A DNA stretch of 64,000 bases, taken from Mansonella perstans. Its lineage: Eukaryota > Nematoda > Chromadorea > Rhabditida > Onchocercidae. The position numbers and the translations under genes are program-made. The notes beneath the pieces were generated by a model. It saw nothing but the letters and a program-made list of their open reading frames with translations, did not search any database and was not told where the DNA came from. The stretch covers positions 620,001-684,000 of the forward strand of contig JBAMDO010000576.1 of assembly GCA_037074765.1 (NCBI GenBank), written 5' to 3'. Position 1 is the first letter of the stretch, and each line of letters begins with the position of its first letter. This document shows, one piece after another, positions 1-12,300 of the stretch.

Positions 1-187
1 AAATCTACTATTCACCAGTATATTATTACAGTATTAAAATAAATCATGAAGCTTGCCAATTTCAAAAATTCAAATTCGTAACAATACCTGAAAACGACAC
101 TCATGTAAGTAATAATTTACACATATTGCATTGAGAAAAATATAAATTCGGCTTGAAACTAGTATCAGAACTTCCCAGTGAAAATTA

Positions 188-2292
188 CTAGCCAGAACAA
201 CAAGACTTTTTGAGAAGAGGTGGATCATCAACAATCAATAAGTCATTCCTTCGCGAATGCGATATTACGTCCGTGCCCAGAAACTGCGAATGTCTCGCTC
301 TTTCCACTAAACCTAGAAAAACATCAAAAATAAATTACAAATTCTTTCTAAATTCTCTTTTAAATCTAAATTAATTAAAGTCATTTCTTAATACCATTAA
401 TCAACTCCATATAATATCGGTAACAGAAACTTCCGATAATGTAGCTTTTGAACTCTTAGTTTGAGAAACTTCTTTGATGGTACTCCATCGCAGAACGCTC
501 GCTCTAACTGCAGGATAAAAAATAAAAAAATTTCCCGTGTTGGAACACGCAGTAGAGTAAAATACAAGGCGATCAAACTCGACACTCCTCGAACTAAATT
601 TTTCATTAAATGGTGTATAAAACAATGATGTACTGAATAATCATTCAAAAGAATTCACCTTTTACGAGGTAATCGAAAACTTGCGTTACACCAACGTTAT
701 CTTTAGCTGAAGTTTCAAAATGTTCCGCACCGATCGACTTCGTATACCTAAAAATTTCATCAAAAAATTTTACTAATCCCTTGACAAAAATTATACAAAT
801 TTATTAAGAAAGTTGAATTTCATGAAAAAACCGAACACAGTAGCTTCATTAACATCTACATTTCGATTCCGTTCTAAATCCATTTTGTTTCCAATAATCA
901 CCAAATAAACGTCATCACCTAACATACGTTTCAGTTCCTTTACCCACATTTTTACCTAAAAACTTGAACAGATATTAACATTCAGTTCTTAGCAAAGTGA
1001 AAGTAAAGATTTTGTCAATTTCAATAATACCAGACATGATGCATCCTGATAATAACACAAGAGCACATAATGTCTAGTGAGTATCAGTGTTGTAAGAAAT
1101 GACTGCGAATCTAATTGTTCATTTGTTTCAGTCTATTTATTAATAAATAGTTCGAAATTACATAATATAATTAGCAATAAAATGAGATCAGAAATTCCAA
1201 ATGTGTTCACTCACGTGCCTTTTCAAAGGAATGAGTATCAGTGACATCATAAACCAGAAGCGCACCATGACTGTCTCTATAATATATAGGACCGAGTGCG
1301 TGGAATTTTTCCTGTCCGGCTGTATCCCATATGTTCAACTCCACTGCATGGCCATCAACACAAAGTTTTTTGCTCAAAAATGAAGCCTAAAGAATTCAAG
1401 GAAAACGCAATAAAATAGTACTATAAATAAATACAAAATAAAGTTTATAACTTTTATAACTTAATTTTTAAATGATTGTTTCTGTTCTCACAAATAAGGG
1501 CATTCCTTGAGTATCCCAAAAAATATTTCTCGGGAAGACATTAGCACCGACGAAGGAAATAAAAGCAGGAATTTCAGATAAATGACCGAATTTGTCATGG
1601 ATTGAAATGGAAAGGAAGAAGATGAGCTGATGTCAACTTTGATAAAATCTAATATTTTTTGGTTTGAAAACAGTTTTCGAAAAAATAAAGAACCAGTTAT
1701 TTTTTTCTCGCTAGTCAAATAAATAAATTACGCGCATGTGGAGTATCTAAATGTACCTGCAATGTTGATACGTGTTGTGGATTGAATTTGTTCTCTATGT
1801 AGCGTAACATCAATGAAGTTTTACCTACAGCACCTTCGCCCAGTAATACGACCTGAAACAATAATGTTTAAATCTTTCATTAAGACAATTAATTCCTAAA
1901 TCAAACAGATTTTCTCATTTCCAAATTAAATTTGCATGCATAATTGGTTAAAATTCATTCTTTTCAAAAATTCCAGTCAAAATAATATTTAATCAAAAGG
2001 ATGCGTAGAGATTTTCAAATATGCTGCGAAATATTTCTGTTTTTTAGTCTTTAAAGCTTGATCAGATGTAATCAACAATAACATCGGCAAAAATCTACAT
2101 AGCAAACGTGTTTCTTCCCCACAAGAAGCTCATATAAGGCCGCAATCCAATCAAACAGGACATTATTTTTAAAATATACATTGATTATGCTTCTCGTAAG
2201 TTATAATAAGTTTATTAACTCAAAACAAATACCTTGAAAATAAACAACGAATTCGTCGTCGTCGTCGTCGAAGTGGTGGGTACTGTTCCCAT
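188..2292 (-). CDS. rab-21: Rab21-family small GTPase
   Basis: Six exons (5' to 3': 2292-2233, 1852-1757, 1386-1219, 955-837, 747-659, 312-188) encode 218 residues. All Rab signatures are visible: P-loop GEGAVGKT (residues 25-32), switch II WDTAGQEKFHALGPIYYRDS (72-91), NKMD (131-134), SAK (161-163) and a double-cysteine tail CCSG at 215-218 for geranylgeranylation. The FHALGPIYYRDS stretch and the FEK/VKMWVKEL junction match Rab21 rather than Rab5 or Rab22. Known family role: early-endosome GTPase in integrin traffic and endocytosis. Exon 1 carries a short poly-threonine run from five ACG codons before the conserved FKVV. Oddity: the exon 3 donor that keeps the conserved reading frame is GC (AAG|GCACGT), not GT. 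The exon 4 donor (GTTCGG) is also weak. The polyadenylation signal is not seen and probably lies beyond the window edge. Product and frame are very secure. Confidence 0.95.
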
Positions 2293-2936
2293 CCCAAGAA
2301 ATAATAATAACCCACGTATTAAGGAAGTGCTGAACTGATACAATGCATTGATGTATGACTATAAAGTAATACGTGATAAGAACAGTTCACAAAAGTCCCC
2401 AGAAAAGTTCCGCCATTTGTTATAGAGAACTTTTACAGGAAAATTTTCATAAGACCAGCTGATAAAGAAAGTAATGTCCGGTTTCTGAAAACATCCTATG
2501 CTTGTACATTAAGTAAAAAGTGGAACGGCAACACAAAACACCGCAAATTATCAAAACAAGAAACAAAACAAAAAAAAGCACTTTTATAGCCTTTGGCAGT
2601 TTTTTAAATTAATGAATTATTTTTCGTCGCAGCAAAATATTTTTAAAACGTGATTCATGCTGGACACTCTACGCAAAAAATACTCATAAAATGACTATGA
2701 AACTGAAAACTGACAATTTCTTGCTCTATTTTTATACGTGCTGATAGAACACATCACTCCAAGTTGAACTGTCTATATACCTTCATATACATAAGATCGC
2801 CTCAGTTTCTAGTTTAAGTAAACAATAATTGTCAGCTTTATATTTCAACAAAGTATTGCAAACTTTTTCTGAATCTTCAAATCCAGGAAAAATATAACCA
2901 TATCCAAGGGCGCAAAGGACTCTTTAATTTCCACTG

Positions 2937-2942
2937 TTTATT
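2937..2942 (-). terminator. Poly(A) signal of PPIH
   Basis: AATAAA on the minus strand, 90 nt after the cyclophilin stop codon. It lies in the 740-bp gap before rab-21, so the two genes probably end and start separately, although a loosely spaced operon cannot be ruled out. Confidence 0.5.
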
Positions 2943-3031
2943 TCGGAAATACAATTTTTAGCAAAACTGAGATCGCAGTAAATATAACAAAAAAAAAGAA
3001 AAAAACAGAAATACAACAGTTATACTGACAA

Positions 3032-4417
3032 CTACAACTGCCCACACTGTGTAATAACAATAGGAATTTTTGGTTTGTTATTTTGACCTGTTGGAACATT
3101 TTCGATTTTCCGCACTGTTAATAAACCATCTAATACTCTTCCTGCAAAAAATATCTTCACTGAAAATATATTGGAAAAAAATGAAATAAATTGAAGAAAA
3201 AAAAATCACATTCATAACCGAATGAGGTAACTCTCATAAAATAGATTAAAGAAGTTCGGTATTTCTGAAATAATTAAAAGATAGTAAGGAGAACAAAAAT
3301 GCTGAAAGGAGAAAAAGTGTTGAATGAGGGTAATTAAGATGAGAATTATGAACGGACACGTAACTTGAAAAAATTGGAAAATAGTGCCCTGATTAACATC
3401 TCAGAAGCCGGATCGTTTCAGTAAAGAAACAAACCGATCAAAAAGTTGAACGAAACAGCAAAGATAAGTGAAATTTTGATAACTAAACCGAAAAAGATAA
3501 CTAACCAAAAACAACATGCTTCTTATCAAGGAAATCACACTTTGCGCAAGTTATGAAAAATTGACAACCATTCGTATCTGGTCCAGCATTAGCCTTCAAA
3601 AAAACCATAAGAGTTCCGTTTACAAAATGTCGAAATCATTTTATAGCTTCAATAAAAAAATAAATCACCATAGACAAAATTCCCGGTCCTGAATGTTCCA
3701 AATCAAAATTTTCATCCCTGAATTTCGAGCCATATATACTTGTCATACCAGTACCATCACCCTACAATACATGGACGAATGTTATAAAACTCTATCATTT
3801 TGCTAATAAAAAAACTAATAAACTTTATCATTTTGAAGTTAATAAAAAAACTTTATCAGTTTAAGTTCATATGACAAAACTATTCAAATTTGCAATAAAA
3901 TTGAAATAATATTAGATAAACGTAGTCATCTACATTTATTATTTCTTATTCAGAAAAAATCAACAAATGAAATCGTCGAAGGAAATGAGCAAACTAACAT
4001 TGACAAAGTCACCGCCCTGAATCATAAAATCTTTAATTACTCTATGAAATTGTGCATTTTTGTAACCAACTGGAACACCATCTCTGCGATATTCTCCAGT
4101 GCAAAATTGCCTAAAGAAAAACAATGATGAATTGAATTATGAAAAATATTTCAATTATTGATTTGAAATATTTTCAATTACAAGAAATATTCGTTGTTTA
4201 CAAGATTTTGCCAAACATCATTTATTCAACAATCATACAATACTTATCTAACAAAATTTTCTTCAAACCTGAAATTTTCAGCCGTTTTTGGGCAAACATC
4301 TGCGAATAATTCCATTTTGATTGTTCCAATAGGTGCACCACCAGCAGTCATTTCCATGAATACTATAGGATTATCGGGATGCCTTAACTGCTCCGCCAAA
4401 TGATCATAATCACTCAT
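3032..4417 (-). CDS. PPIH: Peptidyl-prolyl isomerase H (spliceosomal cyclophilin)
   Basis: Five exons (4417-4269, 4110-3999, 3761-3669, 3593-3506, 3141-3032) encode 183 residues. The single cyclophilin fold aligns end to end with human PPIH/USA-CyP, including [14 protein letters not shown] (72-85), the family-typical ASIYG-like segment MTSIYG (93-98) and the ending VITQCGQL. The N-terminal extension [18 protein letters not shown] is like that of PPIH, not of cyclophilin A. PPIH binds the U4/U6 snRNP protein PRPF4 and acts in the tri-snRNP in the nucleus. Catalytic Arg73, Phe78, Met79, Gln81 and His144 are present. The tryptophan that contacts cyclosporin (Trp121 in cyclophilin A) is Phe139 here. 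The start at 4417 is preferred because TTGCAG, a good trans-splice acceptor, lies nine bases upstream; an in-frame ATG at 4441 would add eight residues (MDYLQPGN). Confidence 0.95.
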
Positions 4418-6590
4418 ATTTCCAGGCTGCAAGTAATCCATTGTTATTATGATATTAATTAATATTTTCTTATTTGTTATAATCACGTTTCTTAGATATA
4501 ATCATGTAGAATAAATTCTTTTTTGAATTGAATAAAATAATAGAAAGATATTCCAGGTCTCACGTAATGTACCTCGCATATACACACACAGTTAATTCAA
4601 TGAAACCCCTCAAAGCACTAATAGCAGAGAAATCAAAAATCCCGTCATATCAAATACACCGCTATGAAAATTATAGTCTCACATGAAAAGTGGATATCAA
4701 TTCAGGACTGATACTTGTCAAATTCAAATTTTTCAGCATAAAAATTCCAAAGTTTGAGGAAATTTATAAAAATATTGAAATAAACGAATAATAAGCTTAT
4801 GAAAAAAAAAATTTTATAAAAAGAAAATATCGAAAAATAAACGAAACTTTAACTAATTCATTTGAAGATTGCGCATGAAATATTTATTTATTCGATGTAT
4901 TGTTTTATAACTAACTAAGAAGTGTTTTATAACTAAGAAAAATAGAAGTGACCAAACAGGTTTTGCTAGTATGTCAATTATGAATTGTTATTGCGATAAT
5001 CGCCAAAATTTGCTATTTACAAGAGATTAATGTTAAAAACAAAGTCGATTTAGCATTTAGAATCGATGAAATGGATTTAATAACTCTAATTTATCCAGAA
5101 ATGCATTATCACAAAGCTTATCAATTCTTTCATTCATTTTATTACAGTGATAATGTTCCGATGCAATGCAGTACGAAATAAGCCATGACAATGGCAATCA
5201 TTGCTCAACAAATTCTATCCAACTGCTATTTGATGATTTATTGCTTTAATCAGCCATTCAAGACTAAGCTGATTTCAAGATCATCAACATCTGATTAAAA
5301 TTTATCGCATTTAAACTTTAAATCAACAGCAATATATGAAAATAAATTGAAAACATAAAATTTGCAAGGGTAAATATAAAAGGACGAGTTGTAGCAGTGA
5401 TGATAATAATAATAATAAAAATGTTGATAATAGCACTGATAATAATAAGAAATATGAGCATAGCAATGGTTCAATAAACACATAACATGAATATGAAATA
5501 CAATTTTGAAGAAAATTTCAAAAGAAGTTGGCTGCCATTCTCACATCATTGCTTCTTTTATTGTCTTTCAACATGCCGCATTATTTTTATTAAATGAAAA
5601 AATATTTATTTTTAATCCCGTATTCCTCTCTTTCAATCTTTTGCGGTTTTGTCGCTTCTTTCAAAAATAACTATTGCATCAGCATTATATAATAACTATT
5701 GCATATAATAATAATAATATAATAATTAATAATAAAATATAATAAAAATATAACAATTATTGCATTTACATCAGCGACGATCATTTGATTCTAATTTAAA
5801 AAATGTTAAGCAAAAGAACATATATACACGTTAATAGTATACATTTTTAGAATATATTAGAAATCTCAACATCGAATAGCTACCGTATCATTAACCAAAA
5901 CTTATAATCATCATCGTCATCATTATCATCATCCATCACAGTTATGATTACCATAGTTATCTTCATGATTCAAAATAACTGAAATGATAAAAGTTTGATT
6001 GATGTTACATTATATACTAATAATTGAAACTATTTCAGATTACTTTAGATTATGATAATGCTTTTTCAACATTTAAATGAGTAAAAACACTGCTAAATAT
6101 ATATGAAATGAAAAAAAAATAAAATTCATGCAAATCGGAAAAAAGAAACTTTAACATATCTTCTTCTCAACACTTTCCCTGATTTCCTTTTTATTCTTCT
6201 ATTGAATTGTTTCATTGCGAGGAAAAGTTTGTATGAGATGGAAAAACGGGAATGGACCGAAATTTTTATGGTCAGTCGTTAGGACCTTCAGTTGTCGGCC
6301 ATCTCCGTTTCTCCGTTTTCTTGTAGCAAACGATGTTTCCGTTGTCCGTTTCACTATCTAATATAAATGATTTTTAGATGAATAAAAGAAGGGAGTGGGA
6401 AGGATGTATTGTGTTGAGAAACCGATGATGATTCGTTCAGGTGGTATCCGAGGAAGAATGAGAATGAGGGTGACAATTAAAACGGGTTCTCCGGCCCGTC
6501 CTTTTACAGCTCAAACGAAACCAAACTGATCGCCTAATCACCACTTCCTTACTTCTACACTCCCTATTTCTACCGCCATCATCCTTTAGC

Positions 6591-6617
6591 TACTACTACT
6601 ACTACTACTTACTACTA
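6591..6617. repeat. (TAC)n microsatellite
   Basis: About nine TAC units with one interruption, seen directly. Confidence 0.85.
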
Positions 6618-6657
6618 CCAGAAACCATCCATCGCAACTTCATACACAGATATCAAC

Positions 6658-6780
6658 GCATACACACGCACACACACGCACACACGCATACACGTATATA
6701 CACGTATTCACATGCATACATACAGATACATACATACATACATATATGCATGTAGATACATATAATATACATTATGTACG
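6658..6780. repeat. Compound CA / TACA / TA microsatellite
   Basis: About 120 bp of interrupted purine-pyrimidine alternation: CA units with CG interruptions, then TACA units, then TA-rich sequence. It may adopt left-handed or slipped structures, but nothing in the sequence shows a function. Confidence 0.85.
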
Positions 6781-6886
6781 TACTATTGGATAATAGTCAT
6801 TTTGTTCCATCGAAAAGTGGGATTGTTCTAAGACCAATTCAACAGCGATATCATTTCTCTACCTTACCTCTTTCTTTCTCCCTTTG

Positions 6887-6905
6887 TCTCTCTCTCTCTC
6901 TCTCT
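6887..6905. repeat. (TC)n microsatellite
   Basis: Uninterrupted TC dinucleotide tract inside a longer pyrimidine-rich stretch. Confidence 0.85.
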
Positions 6906-7837
6906 ACTCTACTCCCACCTTCTCCTTGATGAAATTTTTAATTTTTATTTAAATTGCCTAACCACTGCTTGGCGGATTCTTTTTTCTTAATACTTATTAT
7001 CTTTGTTTTAACAAAGAGACAAAGACATACAACTTATCAAACACTTTCTGTGTAACATTTTTCTAAATTTAAAATCATTATTTTAAATCAAATAAATTTA
7101 TTTATTTAAGTATATTTGATTTAAGTGTGTTTATCACTTTTTAATTTTTTGTAATCCTATTTATCAATACGCCAAACATTATTTATCCGTTAAGGAAAAA
7201 GATATTGCAAAGAAGAAGAATTAATAAATTATCTTCCAAGAGTTCAATTCCTCAGAAAATCATTTCTTCTGAATTACAATGAAAGTATTGCATTTATGTG
7301 ATTTTTTGCTAGTTTTATAAAGTGACATTGTTGAAATATTTTATTCTATTGTTATCAAATTTATCCCTTGACCTTATCTATTAAAGAAGCAACTTATTAT
7401 TTGCTTAATAAAGCAATTTTCCTTTGTATTTAATCTATGACATTTTTTTTTTTAACCGGCGGACTGTAATTGCTATGAAATTGTTTATAAAAGTAGTAGT
7501 ATAATTTTAGTTTATTTAATGTGCAAATGCTCATTGAGTATCCTTTTCAATGATTAATTATAAATGATGTCAAATTCATAAGCAATTTCATCAAAATGAA
7601 GTTCAATTTTCTTCAAATGAATGTAATTTTTATTTTGTCAAATTTACCGAAAAAATGCTTTACGAAATGATTTCATCTTTCATGTAAGTAAAAAGCTAAA
7701 ATCAGCAACAAATGTGTGCAAAATGATTAACTTTCATTAGAATGAACAAACACAACAAATATATTACTGGCAATGATCAATCGCATGGTTGAATTAATTC
7801 TCTGCTCTTATCATTTTATTTTTCTGCCATCGGTGCA

Positions 7838-7902
7838 GGATAAGTTTAAATGTTATAATTAATTTAAATAGGATAAGTTTAATGTTATAATTAATTTAAA
7901 TA
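7838..7902. repeat. Tandem duplication, ~33 bp x 2
   Basis: Two adjacent copies beginning AGGATAAGTTTA and ending ATAATTAATTTAAAT, differing by a single-base indel. Probably a recent replication slippage event. Confidence 0.85.
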
Positions 7903-9360
7903 ACATTGTTTCCTAATTGACATCCAAGAAAAAATTCTTTCTCACTTTAATTACATAGCTCTCTCAAAATTTTAGTATGATTTTGTAGCAAGTAATATAA
8001 AATAGAAAAAAATGCATAGTTCATCCAAAAAATTTGTATGAAAGTGGTTCGTGAAACAGGATCATTGCCATTAATGAGATTTCGATTTGAAAGAGTTGTT
8101 ATTCCGTTGAAGTCATTCCAACCAGTGCAACAAGAAATTTCATCGAGGAAGGCACAGACATGTACAGCAGAGTTATTTCCTTAAGCGAATAAACACGAAT
8201 TAAAAAATTTCTAAAGTTTGACCTCTTTAAAAGTCTTTCATAATTTTCCATTTACCGTGGATTGCAACAATGTTTTCTGTCAATAATTGTTTCATATCTT
8301 TCTGAATTGTTATCAAATTCTTTCGTAATTTACGCAAAGTTTCTTTTTTCCTCCAATTGTAAACATAAATAATGTTTTGATTTTTTTCTCTACTCTAATT
8401 AAACAATCATTCCATCGAAATAGAAATTTAAGTAATTCTTGTTAATTTTGATTTTTATCGAAAACATTCGACTGAAATTTGTGAGCAAAACTTTGGGGAA
8501 AATAAGTAAGCCTCTTTCATTTTTCTTTTACTTGAAAAATATGAATGCAAGCTTGTATTTTTTTATTTAGTCCATTTAGTCCAAAGGAAAGATAATTGAT
8601 AAGCAAATGCAAACTCCTCATGTTCGTCAATAAAATTATAAGCTAACCTGAAATGTTTGCATGGATAATATTTGTTGCAATTTAGGATAAGAAGAATTTT
8701 TCGGGAAGAATGAATTTCTTATGGAAAACAGAACATTAGTTCTTCTCTTTCTTGTTTTTTTTTTTTATTTTAGATCCATATCTCGTTTTTTTTGCCTTAA
8801 CTGATTAGCAATATCGCTTCTTCATCATCCATTCTCTCTGTTATCTCACTTCAAATATAAAAAACACTACTATATATTTGAATTGAAATGAACAAAAATG
8901 ACAGTTCTGCAGGAGTTAAAAATATATAAAAATTAAAGGATTTGTAATCGTCTGAAGGTCATCGGCTTCGATTCATTTTATCCGTTCATTTCCCTTTTCC
9001 TCGATTAAATATTTTTGATCGGTTTTAAAAAATCATGGGCAAAATATCCAAAGAAGAACAGGAAAGCAATCTTCCCTCATATTTCCTTTCTACATTTCGT
9101 CAATGTCGCTTCTTGATTAAACGTTAAACAAATTTATTATTCCATTAAATTCGTTTAGAACTTCGTTAAATGAATTGTTTCGTTCCTTTCTGAATTTTGA
9201 GATATCTTTTCATTCTAGCATAGCAAAAAATCCGATTCCTTTATCAAATTTAGTATCACGTAAAAAACGTGAAGTTCAGTAATTCATTCTTAGCCATAAT
9301 TTGCGTTTGCAAGTAAGCTACGTTAATTTTTTTCGCGCACGTTGTAACATTCTCAGGATA

Positions 9361-9367
9361 TTTCCAG
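9361..9367 (+). other. Probable spliced-leader acceptor of the PTR gene
   Basis: TTTCCAG lies 15 nt before the PTR start codon, with an in-frame stop (TAG, 9377-9379) between them and no convincing upstream exon. This fits trans-splicing of a leader onto the mRNA. Not proven. Confidence 0.5.
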
Positions 9368-9382
9368 TCTGATGGTTAGGTA

Positions 9383-12300
9383 ATGGAAAGGTTTCGGGTT
9401 TTCGTCGAAAGAAAATCGCAACAAATATTTTACAAGACAGGTTTATACATCGCACGAAGACCAAAAATCTTCTTATTTTCAATGTAAGTTTTATTTGCAG
9501 TCAATTTCGAAGCAATTAACATAAATCCCTGCAGATTACAGAAGTAATTTTATTCAAAATTAAAAATGGCTGCTTTTTCCGGACAATTACAGTAATGATT
9601 GCTCCACTGTTTTGAAACTTGATAAATCAGACATTACAAATCCATGAATAAATTAGAAGTGATGTTATATTTGACATCAGCTTTTACAATTTTCTAGCAC
9701 AGTTTAATCGTAGATTTCTTGAACAGTTTTTGTATTCCATTTATTAAAAGTTCAGAAAAAGGAAGGAAAAAGTTAGAAATGACTTGATTTTTAGTATGAA
9801 AAATTAAATTAAAGTAATATTTGAGCTATTTTTTACGATAAGAGAAAAAACCGGTATTTTGGGAGATAACTCCGATTATATGCGACAAGTTTACGGCATG
9901 TTTTTGATTTCGACATATTTTAACTAGTTTTTGACCTTTTTTCTTCCGAAGTTAATTATTTGCAAAACTCTTGCACCAATCAGCGCTTCAAAACTGGATA
10001 CCGTTAATTGACTTACAATAATATCTGAATCAAAATCTTAGTGCTCAGTAATTAATTAAAAAATGTGAAAGTTACTTAGAATTAAAAATGAAAAATGAAA
10101 ATATTTTGCTTTCGGAATTTGTATAATACACCTGTATGTTTAGTACTAATTTTGAGCTGTTAAAATATGGAAAAAAATAATGAATTTATTTAAAGTAGAG
10201 AAGAAAGCTTTTAATTTTATGAACAGTTGCTCCTAACAATATCTCAGTAAAATCTTTCCTTTACACACTAAATCTATAAGCAAATAAGTTAATAGGATTG
10301 TCAACTGATTATTGCAACTATAATACTGGCACTTCAATTATTTGGTATCTTATGACGTGTCCGATTGCAAAAACTGTATTATTTATATGGAAAATTTCTT
10401 ATTGCAACATTAATTTATTGAAGGATTAGAAAAATGAAATGAATGATTTTGTAATAAGGTGAATGAACGAATGGATTAAATAGTTAAACAGGAAAAAATG
10501 AAAAGCAGTGAATTGCAGTATACTGTAGGAAACTTTTTTTTTCTCAAAAGAAGTAAGAAATCTTTTTACAAATAAAGACATTCAAATTTAAATCAAATGA
10601 TGACTCTAACTGTCTTCCATCTTTCATCTACCTCAGTCTAAATCATTTCTTCACCTCCTGAGATATTTTTTATCACATATCTGTGAAAGATAATCGACTT
10701 TTTGAAAATTTTCGCTTATTTTTCATTACCGCAAATATTCTCCTTCAGATCGACAAACTTTTTTGATCCAATTCACATCAATTTTCACTAAAAATTTTTT
10801 CATTGAAATGCTATCAAAATTGAGAGATGTCTCTAACAAAATACGACTTTTTGCTTAACAATGATTTCTCCACTTCTAATAATTGATTTGATAAAATGTA
10901 ATTCATGATACATATTTCACTATATTTACCGAATTTTTTGTTTTAGATTATTATTGACAGCTTTATTGGCCGTAGGTGCAGTGAATTTCCACGAACATAA
11001 TAATGTTCGTGAAGACTTCAGTGCGGACGATTCGCCATCACGATATGAATATGCGGTCACTGAAAATTTCTTTCGAAATTTCGGATCACCCTTTCATGTG
11101 GTGGTAGCTATGAAGGCTGCTGATGATGGATCACTGTTAAGACCGAAGCAAGTTTTGCTTTTTGACAAGATGAAAACACGCTTCAATGAGCTGATAACTT
11201 CTCGTAGTGTGCCTTTAGTAGAAAAAAATAAATTGTAAATCAGATATGAAATATTATCTAATGTAGTCATTTTTGACACTAGCGTTACTGTGTAGGCGAT
11301 GGTCATCAAATATTTTAATCAGTTTCGTAGGCAGTGAGCTAATTTTTTTCATTCATATTCTCTCTTTCATGAATTCACTTGTCCTCAGATTTTTCAAGGA
11401 TCTGAAATTAAAGTTCAGTAAAAGTGGGTAATTTTATCCAAATCTTAAGTATTGTTATTACCGCAATAATTACTTCTTAACTTAAAAATAGCATTAAAGG
11501 TATTTGGATAAAGTAATTGAAACCGAAGATTATTTACAATCTAAACTCAGTGTTCCATATAATGGACGACAGATCACTTATTCAGATTTTTGCGAATCTA
11601 ACTGTGAAACAAGTGATGTTGTGAGCATTTTTCTGAACATATACAGAGAAGTTCATATCAGGTAGGATTTAATACTTCTCCATTGCTTCCTTTTCAATAA
11701 AAAATAACTTTAATGAAATTTTTAACTTCATTGCTTTAGGAAGAAAGGAAACGTCAAGTTAACATATCCATCAATGGATGTATTCGGTAATCGAATATAT
11801 CTAGCTAATAATATTTTTCAAGTGGAGCTGAACAACAAGTTAGTTGTTTGATGATTTTGAATAATCGGTGAAATCAGAATCATTTGAAATGGTGATAATC
11901 TCAATGATATTTATAGATGAGATAGTAGAGAAGATATCATTAACTTCTATTTCCTTAGTTAGGATCGGCAAAGCTGATATAACGGTTAAGCAAACTTCTC
12001 TATTAGGAATGACTTAAATTCAAAACTCTTAGCTCGGAAAAACGCATCAGAATCGGTATGTTTCTAATCACTCTGAAGAAAAAGAGAATTCTTCCATAAA
12101 ATTGTCCTGGAAAAACCATGTATATGAATCTGATGCCTTATTATGACCAACACGTTCTCAGAATTATAATTAAATACATATTTAAAAGCATATCTAATTT
12201 ATAATACCACGAAAATTTTCACTGCATATCAGTTGATCATCAATTGTCATTTAATACGCTCCTAAAATCAATTTCCTAATGACTTAATTTGAAGATCTCA

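Larger units (their letters stand above)
4442..9382. other. Intergenic, no recognised gene
   Basis: No exon with family similarity is visible on either strand. Most of it is AT-rich, with ATA/ATT-rich low complexity near 5390-5770. An island of higher GC at about 6230-6560 contains only a 35-codon ORF (6425-6529, +) and could be promoter or noncoding exon sequence. Microsatellites lie at 6591-6617, 6658-6780 and 6887-6905. The right end should hold the PTR promoter. Confidence 0.6.

Noticed and set aside
2032..3032. PPIH and rab-21 as an operon
   Set aside because: Same strand, but 740 bp apart with a poly(A) signal in between; spacing is much larger than typical nematode operons.
5295..5483. 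62-codon minus ORF rich in Tyr, Cys and His
   Set aside because: It is the translation of an ATA/ATT-rich low-complexity tract; no structure or splice context.
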